Assembly: GCF_000507145.1 (NCBI RefSeq)
Contig: NZ_AYTO01000028.1
Location: 1 to 64,000, forward strand
Source of the DNA: Bacillus tequilensis KCTC 13622
GTDB lineage: Bacteria > Bacillota > Bacilli > Bacillales > Bacillaceae
Length of the DNA: 64,000 nucleotides
Direction of reading: 5' to 3'
Part shown: piece by piece, positions 56,334 through 64,000 of the stretch
Layout: each line of letters opens with the position of its first letter
How positions within the stretch are numbered: the first letter of the stretch is position 1
Notes under the pieces: generated by a model
Databases searched by the model: none
Told to the model about the DNA's origin: nothing
What the model saw: the letters and a program-made list of their open reading frames with translations, nothing else
Made by a program: the position numbers and the translations under genes

Positions 56334-57228
56334 ACTTTAAAAAGTCAATCAATGTAGGCTGAACAATTTGCGCATTTACAGACAGAGTAGCCCTGTGCAC
56401 GCTTTGCTGCGCAATAAACTCTGTTATTACTTCTTCCAGTTCTACATCTTCATTGTCTGACAACACTTTTGTAGCTGTTTCTTCTTGAGCTGAAAGCCTT
56501 GTATTAACCAGTTCAAGACGATTATATCTCGCTCCAAGATCAGAACGTTCAGCGCTCATGCCGTCAGAAAATTGATCAATATCATCTAAAACGCTGTTCA
56601 TCCCATCGACTGAACCTGAACTAAGCGCCTTCTCAAATGAGTCAAGCATTTCAAACACATTCTGTCCGCTTCCAGAAGTGCCACCAAAAGCTGACTTTGG
56701 ATCTGAATTCACTTTCAATGTCATATTATTAGAAATATTGACATTGACATCAGCAGTATCAGAAATAGTATAAGTTCCGTCTCCGTTATCTGTAACCGGA
56801 GGCTTGTCTGAATTTGTGCCATTAAAGATATATCTGCCGTTCACTTGTGTATTAGCAATATTTAAAAGCTGGTCCTTTAACTGCTTCACTTCAACACCCA
56901 TCGCTTGCCGCTCCGTTTCGCCGTTTGTATCATTTTGAGCTTGGACAGCTAAATCTCTGACCTTTGATAAGATGTCAATTCCTTCAGTAATGTTTGTTTC
57001 AGTGTTTTCGAGCCAGGTAAAGGCTTGAGAAGCATTGCTTTGATATTGCTGCACTTGAGACAATTGCGTATTATACTTTAAGCTTTTCATCGCTGATACA
57101 GGATCGTCGGAAGCTTTTGAGAATTTTTTTCCAGACGAAATCTGTGATTGAAGTTTATCCAGCTTTGAGTAGCTTGAACCGATATATCTCAATGAGTTTT
57201 GCTGAATCATACCTTGTGTTACTCTCAT
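56332..57228 (-). CDS. flgL: flagellar hook-associated protein 3
   Basis: 298 residues. Flagellin-like ends: [43 protein letters not shown] at the N-terminus and the C-terminal [28 protein letters not shown] type helix. It joins the hook to the filament with FlgK. Nine bases separate it from flgK. Confidence 0.97.
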   Translation of the reverse strand: MRVTQGMIQQNSLRYIGSSYSKLDKLQSQISSGKKFSKASDDPVSAMKSLKYNTQLSQVQQYQSNASQAFTWLENTETNITEGIDILSKVRDLAVQAQNDTNGETERQAMGVEVKQLKDQLLNIANTQVNGRYIFNGTNSDKPPVTDNGDGTYTISDTADVNVNISNNMTLKVNSDPKSAFGGTSGSGQNVFEMLDSFEKALSSGSVDGMNSVLDDIDQFSDGMSAERSDLGARYNRLELVNTRLSAQEETATKVLSDNEDVELEEVITEFIAQQSVHRATLSVNAQIVQPTLIDFLK

Positions 57229-57237
57229 TTGATCTAC

Positions 57238-58761
57238 CTACCTTCCTCCTACACCCATGCCATTGATCACTTTGTCGAGTATTTCGTCTTGTAAAGTCAC
57301 CATTCTTGCGGCAGCATTGTATGCGTGTTGGAATTGAATCATATTCGTCATTTCTTCGTCTAAAGAAACTGCGCTCATTTGCTGGCGGTTTATGTCCGCG
57401 TCATTCAGCTGTGTTTCAGTATTAGACGACAAACGATTTGCTTCTTGTGCTTTAATTCCCAGCTCGCCAATCAGACCTGAATAGTAATCCAGCACACTTG
57501 TCTTTTTACCATTAATGGTTATATCACCTGTTAACACATTGGCTAGTTTTATTGCATTTGAATTATCGTTGGCTGCGCCAGTCAGTGAGAAAGCAATGTT
57601 CGCGCCGCTTGAATCTGATATGCTGGAAGCTACTTTAACCTTGCCTGCTGCTCCTTTTGCCGGTGCAGTTTCACCGCCGGTAAATTCAAAAAAGTCCCCG
57701 CCTTGTGCGCCGCTCTTGGTCAAACCATTCCGGTGCACCTCATTGAACGCTTTCGCGAATTCAAGTGCCATATTATCGAGGTCAGAAAGCATGTCAGGAT
57801 ATACGCCTTTTTCTTCGCCGTTTGCTGTTACATAACCGTAAGACTCTATAAATCCTAAAAGAGATCCCTTGCTATTGAATGACTCAGCCTGTACAGCAGT
57901 GTTCCCGATTGAGATACTAGATACTAAACCAGTTGCATTATCGTAGTTGGCTGCAAGTTCTGAAACCTCGTAATTTTCACCGTCCAAAACAGTTCCCAGC
58001 GACTGTTTATTTTTATCGAGGATTTCAATTGATACTGTTCCTTCAGCAGAAGCAAGTGCATTACCGCCTGATTTGTTATAGCTGACTTTAATATCAACCA
58101 TTGAGGATAATTTATCAATCAGCAAATCCCGCTGATCATATAAACCATTTGGCAGAAGCCCCACCGGCTCTACTTGTGCAATTTGCTTATTTAAACTGTT
58201 TAATTGGGAAAGCACCGAATTGACATCCAACACAGTCGTATCTAGCTCTGCTTTTAAGTTTGATTGAACATTTGTAAGTGATTCAGAAAGATAATTAAAC
58301 GTTTCTGCTAGAGCTTTTCCTTTTTCAGCGACAACAGAACGTGCACTGTCTTCGTTTGTATTATTCGATAATTCCTGCAAGGAATTCCAAAACGAATTAA
58401 GCACACTGTTTAAGCCGCTGCCGTCCGTCTCATTTAAGATGCCTTCCATTTGGGACAGAGCTTTGGCTTTCGTGTCGTAGTATCCAGCACTGTTGTTTTG
58501 AAGGCGGTACTGGTAATCAAGAAAGATATCTCTTATTCTCTCAACTGACTTCCCTTGAACTCCCGTACCCATTTGTCCAGCGGTTTTTTCAGCATTTTTT
58601 GATACAGCAGGGAAATAGTCAGTTGCTTCCAATGAGACACGCTGTCTTGTATAACCATCAGTATTGGCATTTGCCACGTTATTTGCCGTCGTGCTTAATG
58701 CTGCCTGCTGAGCGCTTAACGCCCGCCTTGCAGTTTCAAGCCCCATAAAGGTAGATGTCAT
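57238..58761 (-). CDS. flgK: flagellar hook-associated protein 1
   Basis: 507 residues. The N-terminal rod/hook motif TARRALSAQQAALSTTANNVANANTDGYTRQRVSL (about 10-44) and C-terminal SLDEEMTNMIQFQHAYNAAARMVTLQDEILDKVIN are diagnostic. Junction protein between hook and FlgL. It is preceded by flgN, its export chaperone. Confidence 0.97.
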   Translation of the reverse strand: MTSTFMGLETARRALSAQQAALSTTANNVANANTDGYTRQRVSLEATDYFPAVSKNAEKTAGQMGTGVQGKSVERIRDIFLDYQYRLQNNSAGYYDTKAKALSQMEGILNETDGSGLNSVLNSFWNSLQELSNNTNEDSARSVVAEKGKALAETFNYLSESLTNVQSNLKAELDTTVLDVNSVLSQLNSLNKQIAQVEPVGLLPNGLYDQRDLLIDKLSSMVDIKVSYNKSGGNALASAEGTVSIEILDKNKQSLGTVLDGENYEVSELAANYDNATGLVSSISIGNTAVQAESFNSKGSLLGFIESYGYVTANGEEKGVYPDMLSDLDNMALEFAKAFNEVHRNGLTKSGAQGGDFFEFTGGETAPAKGAAGKVKVASSISDSSGANIAFSLTGAANDNSNAIKLANVLTGDITINGKKTSVLDYYSGLIGELGIKAQEANRLSSNTETQLNDADINRQQMSAVSLDEEMTNMIQFQHAYNAAARMVTLQDEILDKVINGMGVGGR

Positions 58762-58778
58762 ATTCCAATTCCTTTCTG

Positions 58779-59261
58779 CTAAGCTTTTGAATCAAATAGT
58801 TTCATTCGGCTGCTCTTCGGAAGCTCAGCTTTAATTGATTTGCTGTAATTAAAGTTATTATCCTTAGGAACCAGCATATCGTAAGAAATAGAGATGAATT
58901 GCAGCGCATCTCTCGTCAGCTGCCTATTCATCTCGTTCACTTTTTTCAGATGTCCGAGAACGTTAGAAAGAGCTTCATACAGCTGTTCCAGCTCTTCCTT
59001 TTCACTGCCTGTAGTTTTGGCGATACATGCGGAAATAGTGTTATTTTCACTGTATCCGAGAAAGACGGAAGTTGCTTTGATCCGGTCCTCTTCTGTCTGT
59101 CCGATGGCTTGAATATATTTTTGCTCTTTTGTCAAAATGTTAGAAAGCTCTTTTGTTTTGCCGGCTTTGAGCGCTTCCGTCTTTTCCTCAGACAGCGTGA
59201 GCAGGTGCTCATGCAGAACGCAAAGTCGCTTCAATTGTTCGATAATTGGCTTTGCTGACAT
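58779..59261 (-). CDS. flgN: FlgN-type chaperone of FlgK/FlgL (YvyG)
   Basis: A 160-residue, largely helical protein (IIEQLKRLCVLHEHLLTLSEEKTEALKAGKTKELSNIL) with the FlgN-like coiled-coil pattern and a basic tail. In B. subtilis it is required for FlgK and FlgL function. It lies between flgM and flgK. Confidence 0.92.
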   Translation of the reverse strand: MSAKPIIEQLKRLCVLHEHLLTLSEEKTEALKAGKTKELSNILTKEQKYIQAIGQTEEDRIKATSVFLGYSENNTISACIAKTTGSEKEELEQLYEALSNVLGHLKKVNEMNRQLTRDALQFISISYDMLVPKDNNFNYSKSIKAELPKSSRMKLFDSKA

Positions 59262-59276
59262 GGGCTTTCTCCTTTG

Positions 59277-59543
59277 TTATTGCTTTTTATAAAAATTAAT
59301 CATGTTTTTCGCTATATGATTTGCGTCTACTTTGTATGATCCATTTTCAATTTGCGCTTTAAGCTGCGCAATTTTTTCCTGGCGTGAACCAGTGACTGCG
59401 TCGGATGCACTTTGCATTTCTTTAGCCTGGGATGAAATTTCAATTTTATCCTGAGGCTGTGCAGCAGTTTTTTGTACCGCTTGCTTATCATAATTTTTTT
59501 GGTATGGATTAACGGATTGTGTTCCAAATTGATTGATTTTCAT
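59277..59543 (-). CDS. flgM: anti-sigma-D factor FlgM
   Basis: 88 residues. A disordered N-terminus ([20 protein letters not shown]) and helical sigma-binding C-terminal half ([18 protein letters not shown] ... [29 protein letters not shown]). FlgM holds sigma-D inactive until hook completion. A sigma-D promoter directly upstream gives negative feedback. Confidence 0.97.
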   Translation of the reverse strand: MKINQFGTQSVNPYQKNYDKQAVQKTAAQPQDKIEISSQAKEMQSASDAVTGSRQEKIAQLKAQIENGSYKVDANHIAKNMINFYKKQ

Positions 59544-59590
59544 AGGATTCCTCTCGCTTTCCGTTGCAGTCTTTAAACAATCTAACCCTT

Positions 59591-59617
59591 TTATCGACTG
59601 CGGTTTCAGTTAGTTTA
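59591..59617 (-). promoter_or_regulatory. sigma-D promoter of flgM
   Basis: Minus strand TAAA, 15 bases, GTCGATAA: excellent sigma-D match, located just before the end of yvyF and about 50 bases before flgM. Confidence 0.9.
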
Positions 59618-59622
59618 GGGAA

Positions 59623-60042
59623 TCAGCTGTTTTTGGTATTATAGGCATAGTATGTGTCTTTTTTACTATTTTCTCTCTCTGTTTTCAGCGTGTCCTCGTG
59701 ATCCAAATGATCTATTTGAGCCTTTAAATCGGACTGACAGGCCTTGCAGAACTTGCCTTCCCGAATCGATGCCCCGCACCTTTCACAAGGGTATGCCAAA
59801 TTAGGAAGATGAGCGATTTGAATGCGTTTCTGCCTGATGAATTTCAATATCAGCTCTTCTTCCACACCTGTTTCCTCGGTTACCCGGCTCAAAGTTGATT
59901 GCCGGTTTTCCTGTTTCCTTAAAAACTTATATACAATCTCAAATGATTTTTCTTCTTCCTTAATACACGCCTGACATATGGTTTGCAGCTTTGTTTTTAA
60001 AAACAAAGTATTGCATTTCGGACAATTCGCCAGTTCTCCCAT
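59623..60042 (-). CDS. yvyF: flagellar-operon zinc-ribbon protein YvyF
   Basis: 139 residues. Two CxxC pairs in the N-terminal ribbon (CPKCN, CQAC) and two in the C-terminal one (CERCG, CKAC) suggest two bound zinc ions. A winged-helix-like middle (STLSRVTEETGVEEELILKFIRQKRIQI) suggests nucleic-acid or protein binding. The family is found in flagellar operons; exact function unknown. Confidence 0.9.
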   Translation of the reverse strand: MGELANCPKCNTLFLKTKLQTICQACIKEEEKSFEIVYKFLRKQENRQSTLSRVTEETGVEEELILKFIRQKRIQIAHLPNLAYPCERCGASIREGKFCKACQSDLKAQIDHLDHEDTLKTERENSKKDTYYAYNTKNS

Positions 60043-60115
60043 CTTTATTTCTCCTTATTCGATAATATACCTGTGTTGATTTCTAATGATTATATCGGCA
60101 TAAAAACAGAATCAT

Positions 60116-60838
60116 TTAGCTTCTGATCAAGGTAAAGGATGCCACTGAAGCGGCTTTTCCTTTCTCTAATAAACAGCGCGCTGCAAAATGCAAAGTGGCG
60201 CCTGTTGTATAAAGATCGTCTATTAAAATGATATTCATACCTTTAACTGAGTTGTTTTTCGTGTCAAAAATGCGCGCTGAAAACAGGCGTTCCATTTTCT
60301 TTTTCTTTGACTGTTTCTCATTATTCAAGCGGATGAGGGGGCGGCGGATAGGCCGGTCTAAACATTCTGCCAAGAGCTGAGCCTGATTAAATCCGCGCTC
60401 TTCCTCCCGTTCCTTGCTCAGCGGAATTGGAACGAGAACAAAATGCTTATCGGGGTATACCTCTGAAAAGGTTGAAGAAAAGTCAGTTTTAAATGCATTT
60501 ATGATTCCTGCATCTCCTCTAAATTTAAAACGGGAGAGCGTTTCTTTCATCATATCATTATATGTGTAAACTGAACGGTTTTGGCGGAGCAGCAAGCTGC
60601 GACTGATCCTCGATTTCCATGCCTCGCAATCCCTGCATACCGCAGGAACGGATTGAGGTCTGCCGCACAGGCTGCAGATATGTCCTGTGATTTTTTCAAA
60701 TTTGCTTCTGCAGGAATGACAGACCTTTTCGTCAGGCTTTAATAAAAAAAGTGCTCTCCATGTAACAGCTTGAGAAAATTGCGAATCGCATAGCAGACAG
60801 ATCAGTTTATGAACGCCCCCTCCTGCTTCGTTTGGCAT
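60116..60838 (-). CDS. comFC: competence protein ComFC, start codon in doubt
   Basis: A phosphoribosyltransferase-like protein needed for DNA transformation. Zinc-type cysteines CLLCDSQ, CHSC, CSLCGRP, CRDC in the first 80 residues, then the PRTase motif ILIDDLYTTGATLHFAARCL (about 206). The usual start, an ATG overlapping the comFB stop as ATGA, is here CTGA (60805), with GGAGGGG eleven bases upstream. The nearest ATG is at 60838 (240 residues) and lacks a Shine-Dalgarno sequence. Either CTG initiation or reinitiation within comFB is needed. Confidence 0.92.
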   Translation of the reverse strand: MPNEAGGGVHKLICLLCDSQFSQAVTWRALFLLKPDEKVCHSCRSKFEKITGHICSLCGRPQSVPAVCRDCEAWKSRISRSLLLRQNRSVYTYNDMMKETLSRFKFRGDAGIINAFKTDFSSTFSEVYPDKHFVLVPIPLSKEREEERGFNQAQLLAECLDRPIRRPLIRLNNEKQSKKKKMERLFSARIFDTKNNSVKGMNIILIDDLYTTGATLHFAARCLLEKGKAASVASFTLIRS

Positions 60839-61098
60839 AAATCGCTTGGATTCTCTGATACCACAGCAGCAGATTCAGCCAAAATAACAAGCATAGCCGT
60901 GTTTTTTTGTTTATCTACCATCTCCGCTTTCGAATATGCGATCTTTTTAAGATCAGTAACGTAGGATGGTCTAACTTTGTTTAAAGAAAGTGCCAATACA
61001 TCGTTTTTGCATACCTCGCAAGTGCAGGTCATATGAAGCTGGTCCATATATCGGTCGAGCAGTTCTTTCATTACGATTTCTTTTGAATTGACAAGCAT
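60802..61098 (-). CDS. comFB: competence protein ComFB
   Basis: 98 residues. The late competence development domain is read from the N-terminus (VNSKEIVMKELLDRYMDQLHM), with cysteines CTCEVCKNDVLALSLNKVRPSYV that can bind zinc. Homologues in cyanobacteria bind cyclic nucleotides. In B. subtilis it is in the comF operon but not required for transformation. The ATG follows GAGGAGCTG. Confidence 0.93.
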   Translation of the reverse strand: MLVNSKEIVMKELLDRYMDQLHMTCTCEVCKNDVLALSLNKVRPSYVTDLKKIAYSKAEMVDKQKNTAMLVILAESAAVVSENPSDLCQTKQEGAFIN

Positions 61099-61166
61099 TT
61101 TTACAGCTCCTCATCATCGGTCATATGAGTATACTGTACCACGTTTTCAAATAATGGCTAGTATAT

Positions 61167-62543
61167 TCATCCATTTTTGGCTGCCAAGTCATTCATTTCT
61201 TTTATATGCTTTTTTGCATCCAGCATACTCTTTGTTTTACCGTAGTGAAAGAAAATGACATCACCGCCAGCATGCTCTTTATGCCGACCTGTTCTTCCTG
61301 CGATTTGAACTAGTGCGCTTTCCGTAAAAATAGGCGATTCCGCCCCTAATATACCCGTTTGCACCTTTGGGACGGTGACGCCTCTTTCTAGTATTGTTGT
61401 TGTGAGTAAGAGATCAAGCTGGCCGTCTCTGAACTGCTGTACTTTTTCTTTTCTGCACTTGTCTTCTGCATGCACAGACGCGGTTCGGCAATGAACATCT
61501 TTAAAGCAGGCAGCTGCCTTTCCCAGAACAGAAACAGAGGGAACAAATAAAAAAACAGGCCTCCCTTCTTTCACATGAAACTCTATCCATCTTTTTACCG
61601 CTGACGGAATTTTGTTTCGGTTTAATTTCTTTTTCCAGTTTCCGCACCATACAAAGCGTGGTTCCGGAAGAGGTTTCTTATGGTATCTCGCTGGAATCCG
61701 AACTGAATGTAACTGTCCGTTCAATGTTTTTCTTTTTAATTCTTTTGGGGGCGTTGCACTTAAGTAAACAAGAGTGCTGTTTTTCTTTCTTGCTTTCTGA
61801 ACAGCGAATTGAAGAGTTTGATCAGCAGAATACGGAAAGGCATCAACTTCATCAACGATCATGACATCGAATGCGTTTTTATAACGCAAAAGCTGATGTG
61901 TGGTGGAAATCATAAGCGGAGATATACGTCCTTTGTCCTCGCTTCCTCCGTAAAGCGCTGAAATGTCAGTGCCCTGAATGGCAGCCTTGAGTCTGGGAGC
62001 AAGCTCTAATACAACATCGGTGCGCGGTGTCGCAATGCAAACACGCAGTCCTTGGTTTAGCGCGGATTCTATACCAGGGAATAGCATCTCTGTTTTGCCA
62101 GCGCCGCAAACCGCCCAGATGAGAAGCTCTTCCTTTTTTGATATTGCCTCGATTAAGACATCGGCGGCCTTTTGCTGTCCGCTTGAGAGCTTGCCATCCC
62201 ACGTCAGCTTGACAGGCAGCCAGTTCGCTTCATTCTCTTCTTTCCATGAATATAGAGGCACATTCTCACTCACCCTTCCCATCATGACACAGGAGCGGCA
62301 ATACATCTGCTTCTTTCCAGATGAGTGATAAAAAGAAAAATACCGCTGATCATTTTGGCCGCATCTATTACACCTATATCCCCGTTTATTTATCGATATA
62401 GAGTTTTGAGCGGCGATATAGCCATTCCCGATATGCCATTCAATCAGCTCATCGGAAAATGGGAGTTCAGTTCTGAGCAGATGGCGGCTTTGAAGCGTCT
62501 GCTGCAATTCTTTTGAGAAAGAAACGTTCCTTACAGTCGGCAA
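61167..62543 (-). CDS. comFA: DNA uptake helicase ComFA
   Basis: 458 residues. An N-terminal zinc finger of four cysteines (CNRCGQ ... CRSC, about 58-85) precedes an SF2 helicase core: Walker A WAVCGAGKTEM (about 143), DEVD box VIVDEVDAFP (about 224), LVYLSATPP (motif III) and QIAGRTGRHKEHAGG (motif VI). It drives single-stranded DNA import at the membrane. The start is a TTG at 62543, nine bases after AAGGAGGG; an ATG two bases after that signal is out of frame. Confidence 0.95.
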   Translation of the reverse strand: MPTVRNVSFSKELQQTLQSRHLLRTELPFSDELIEWHIGNGYIAAQNSISINKRGYRCNRCGQNDQRYFSFYHSSGKKQMYCRSCVMMGRVSENVPLYSWKEENEANWLPVKLTWDGKLSSGQQKAADVLIEAISKKEELLIWAVCGAGKTEMLFPGIESALNQGLRVCIATPRTDVVLELAPRLKAAIQGTDISALYGGSEDKGRISPLMISTTHQLLRYKNAFDVMIVDEVDAFPYSADQTLQFAVQKARKKNSTLVYLSATPPKELKRKTLNGQLHSVRIPARYHKKPLPEPRFVWCGNWKKKLNRNKIPSAVKRWIEFHVKEGRPVFLFVPSVSVLGKAAACFKDVHCRTASVHAEDKCRKEKVQQFRDGQLDLLLTTTILERGVTVPKVQTGILGAESPIFTESALVQIAGRTGRHKEHAGGDVIFFHYGKTKSMLDAKKHIKEMNDLAAKNG

Positions 62544-62622
62544 TCAGCATAACCCTCCTTCCTTTCGAGACAGTATGACTCAGTGAATATTTACTGTCCA
62601 GCAATCAAAATAAAAATATAAA

Positions 62623-62652
62623 AAAATCTCCGCTGCGAAAACGGAGATTTTT
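62623..62652 (-). terminator. degV terminator
   Basis: AAATCTCCG and CGGAGATTT pair around CTGCGAAAA with T7 following on the minus strand. It isolates the comF operon promoter region (62556-62622), where I see A- and T-rich blocks but no unambiguous pair of ComK boxes. Confidence 0.9.
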
Positions 62653-62654
62653 CG

Positions 62655-63500
62655 TTATTTATAACACCAGCAAATTCCTAGCGCCCCCTCACCCAAATGG
62701 GTGCCGATAACCGCGCCAAAATAACTGTTATAAAATTCAACATGAGGATATTTTTCAGAAAGCTCTTCGATGACTTTCGCCGCTTCTTCTTCTCGATTCG
62801 CGTGAATAACAGCAGCTCGCATAGGCAACCCTTTACGCGCATCTTCATCTAAAAGCTCATAAATTCGCGAAATCGCTTTTTTACGTGTCCGAATCTTTTC
62901 AAAAGGCACAATTACCTTATTGTCAAAATGAAGAATAGGCTTTACTTTTAGAAGACTCCCAATAAAGGCTTGGGCGCTGCTTAATCGTCCGCCCCGCTGA
63001 AGATGGGCTAAATCATCTACCATAAAATACGCCCGGACTGTTTTTTTCATTTCCTCCAGTTCTTTTATGATATCTTCCGGCGATGATACTCCATTTTTGA
63101 TTAATTCAGCAGCCTTAAGAGCGTAAAAGCCCTGAGCCGAACAGCTGATCTCTGAGTCAAATGGATACACCTTAATGTTGTCGACCATTGTGTCGGCCGC
63201 TGCTGCACTGCTGAACGTACCGCTGATCCCGCTGGAAAGATGAATACTGATGACCGCATCATAAGACTTGCCAAGCTCTTCATACAAAGCAACCAGCTCG
63301 CCAATTGGCGGCTGAGAAGTCGTCGGAAGCGCTGCATGTTTTTTTACTTCATCGTAAAAGCTTTTCCAGTCCAGTTCGATTTCTTCACGATAAGTTTCTT
63401 CCCCAAAAACAACCTGGAGAGGGATCATGTGTATCTGATGTTGTTCTCGCATTTCTTTCGGAATATATGCTGTGCTGTCTGTTACTATTGCAATATTCAT
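62655..63500 (-). CDS. degV: DegV family fatty-acid-binding protein (YviA)
   Basis: 281 residues. DegV fold: N-terminal VTDSTAYIPKE and GISGTFSSAAAA (fatty-acid carboxylate-binding Ser), then RGGRLSSAQAFIGSLLKVKPIL, and the ending FGAVIGTHLGEGALGICW. Proteins of this family present fatty acids to FakA kinase. In B. subtilis it lies directly after degU. Confidence 0.95.
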   Translation of the reverse strand: MNIAIVTDSTAYIPKEMREQHQIHMIPLQVVFGEETYREEIELDWKSFYDEVKKHAALPTTSQPPIGELVALYEELGKSYDAVISIHLSSGISGTFSSAAAADTMVDNIKVYPFDSEISCSAQGFYALKAAELIKNGVSSPEDIIKELEEMKKTVRAYFMVDDLAHLQRGGRLSSAQAFIGSLLKVKPILHFDNKVIVPFEKIRTRKKAISRIYELLDEDARKGLPMRAAVIHANREEEAAKVIEELSEKYPHVEFYNSYFGAVIGTHLGEGALGICWCYK

Positions 63501-63555
63501 AGCTTCAATACCTGCCTTAATGCTTTATAAATCTATTGTAAGGGAAACACAAAAT

Positions 63556-63588
63556 TAAAAAAAGACCTGCCTAGTAAAAGGCAAGTCT
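63556..63588 (-). terminator. degU terminator
   Basis: Minus strand AGACTTGCC, 8-base loop, GGCAGGTCT, then T6, after the degU stop codon. Confidence 0.9.
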
Positions 63589-63597
63589 CATTTTATA

Positions 63598-64000
63598 CTA
63601 TCTCATTTCTACCCAGCCATTTTTAATAGCGACCACAACGGCTTGCGTCCGGTCGTTCACATTCATTTTTTGCAAGATATTACTCACATGGTTTTTCACG
63701 GTTTTCTCACTGATAAACAATGATTCGCCAATACCGCGGTTGCTTTTTCCGTCTGCAAGCATCTGCAGCACTTCACATTCCCGCCTAGTTAAAATATGTA
63801 ATGGTCTGCGGATTTCAGGGTATACCTCATGCTGAGGGTGTGCAGAAACTCCGCTTGTTGCAAGGCGGCGGAATTCGTTAACGAGGTTGTGGGTAACCTT
63901 CGGATGAAGGTAAGAACCGCCCTCGGCAACTACTTTTACCGCTTCAATTAATGTATCAGCATCCATCTCTTTCAGCAGATAACCTCTTGCGCCTGTTTTC
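63598..64000 (-). CDS. degU: response regulator DegU, C-terminal part
   Basis: The 3' 134 codons; the gene continues past the window end, read from [21 protein letters not shown] (end of the receiver domain). The LuxR/NarL-type helix-turn-helix is complete: [60 protein letters not shown]. DegU-P controls motility, competence, exoenzymes and colony structure; swrA, the flagellar and comF genes and the yvcA-like genes of this window are in its sphere. Confidence 0.97.

Overview
The window is a chromosomal segment of a member of the Bacillus subtilis species complex. Nearly every gene, and the order from the yvcB/hisI end through hprK, uvrAB, minJ, ftsEX, secA and the flagellar and comF genes to degU, matches what I recall of B. 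subtilis. It is not identical to laboratory strain 168: several loci are expanded, broken or better preserved. No tRNA, rRNA, insertion sequence, prophage or CRISPR array is visible, and gene direction is mostly minus.

Layout. (1) 1-5440: a tandem array of five YvcA-like lipoprotein genes (the first cut by the window edge) behind a large YvcB-like membrane protein. (2) 5733-12151: the complete histidine operon hisZ-G-D-B-H-A-F-I. (3) 12399-14225: a C39-like secreted protein, a decayed pectate lyase gene, and the tail of the next operon. (4) 14229-17593: hprK-lgt-yvoD-ppaX-yvoF. (5) 17775-19982: nagA-nagB and a nagR reduced to its effector domain. (6) 19999-24835: the giant phosphoesterase YvnB, an orphan PchR regulator and a remnant of the pulcherriminate transporter gene; the biosynthetic genes expected here are absent. 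(7) 24834-28313: the sigma-W-type yvlABCD operon, yvkN and a full-length second flagellin gene. (8) 28653-33934: uvrA-uvrB with a LexA box, and csbA. (9) 34165-39348: a broken small secreted ORF and yvkC-yvkB-yvkA. (10) 39396-50627: minJ, swrA, ctpB, ftsX-ftsE, cccB, yvjA, prfB (programmed frameshift), secA, hpf. (11) 50818-59617: late flagellar genes with hag, csrA, fliW, flgKL and flgMN. (12) 59623-64000: yvyF, comFC-FB-FA, degV and the 3' part of degU.

Together the right half is a motility and competence control region. DegU (with SwrA, encoded here as an intact frame) drives flagellar genes, FlgM restrains sigma-D, and FliW-CsrA times translation of Hag through the hag leader. The second flagellin gene has a leader of the same design (a GGA-loop hairpin plus a GGA in the Shine-Dalgarno sequence), so it may be under the same control. 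The left half shows local gene turnover: tandem lipoprotein amplification, and loss by deletion of pelC, the nagR DNA-binding domain and the pulcherriminate genes.

Comparisons with B. subtilis 168 are from memory, without a database search.
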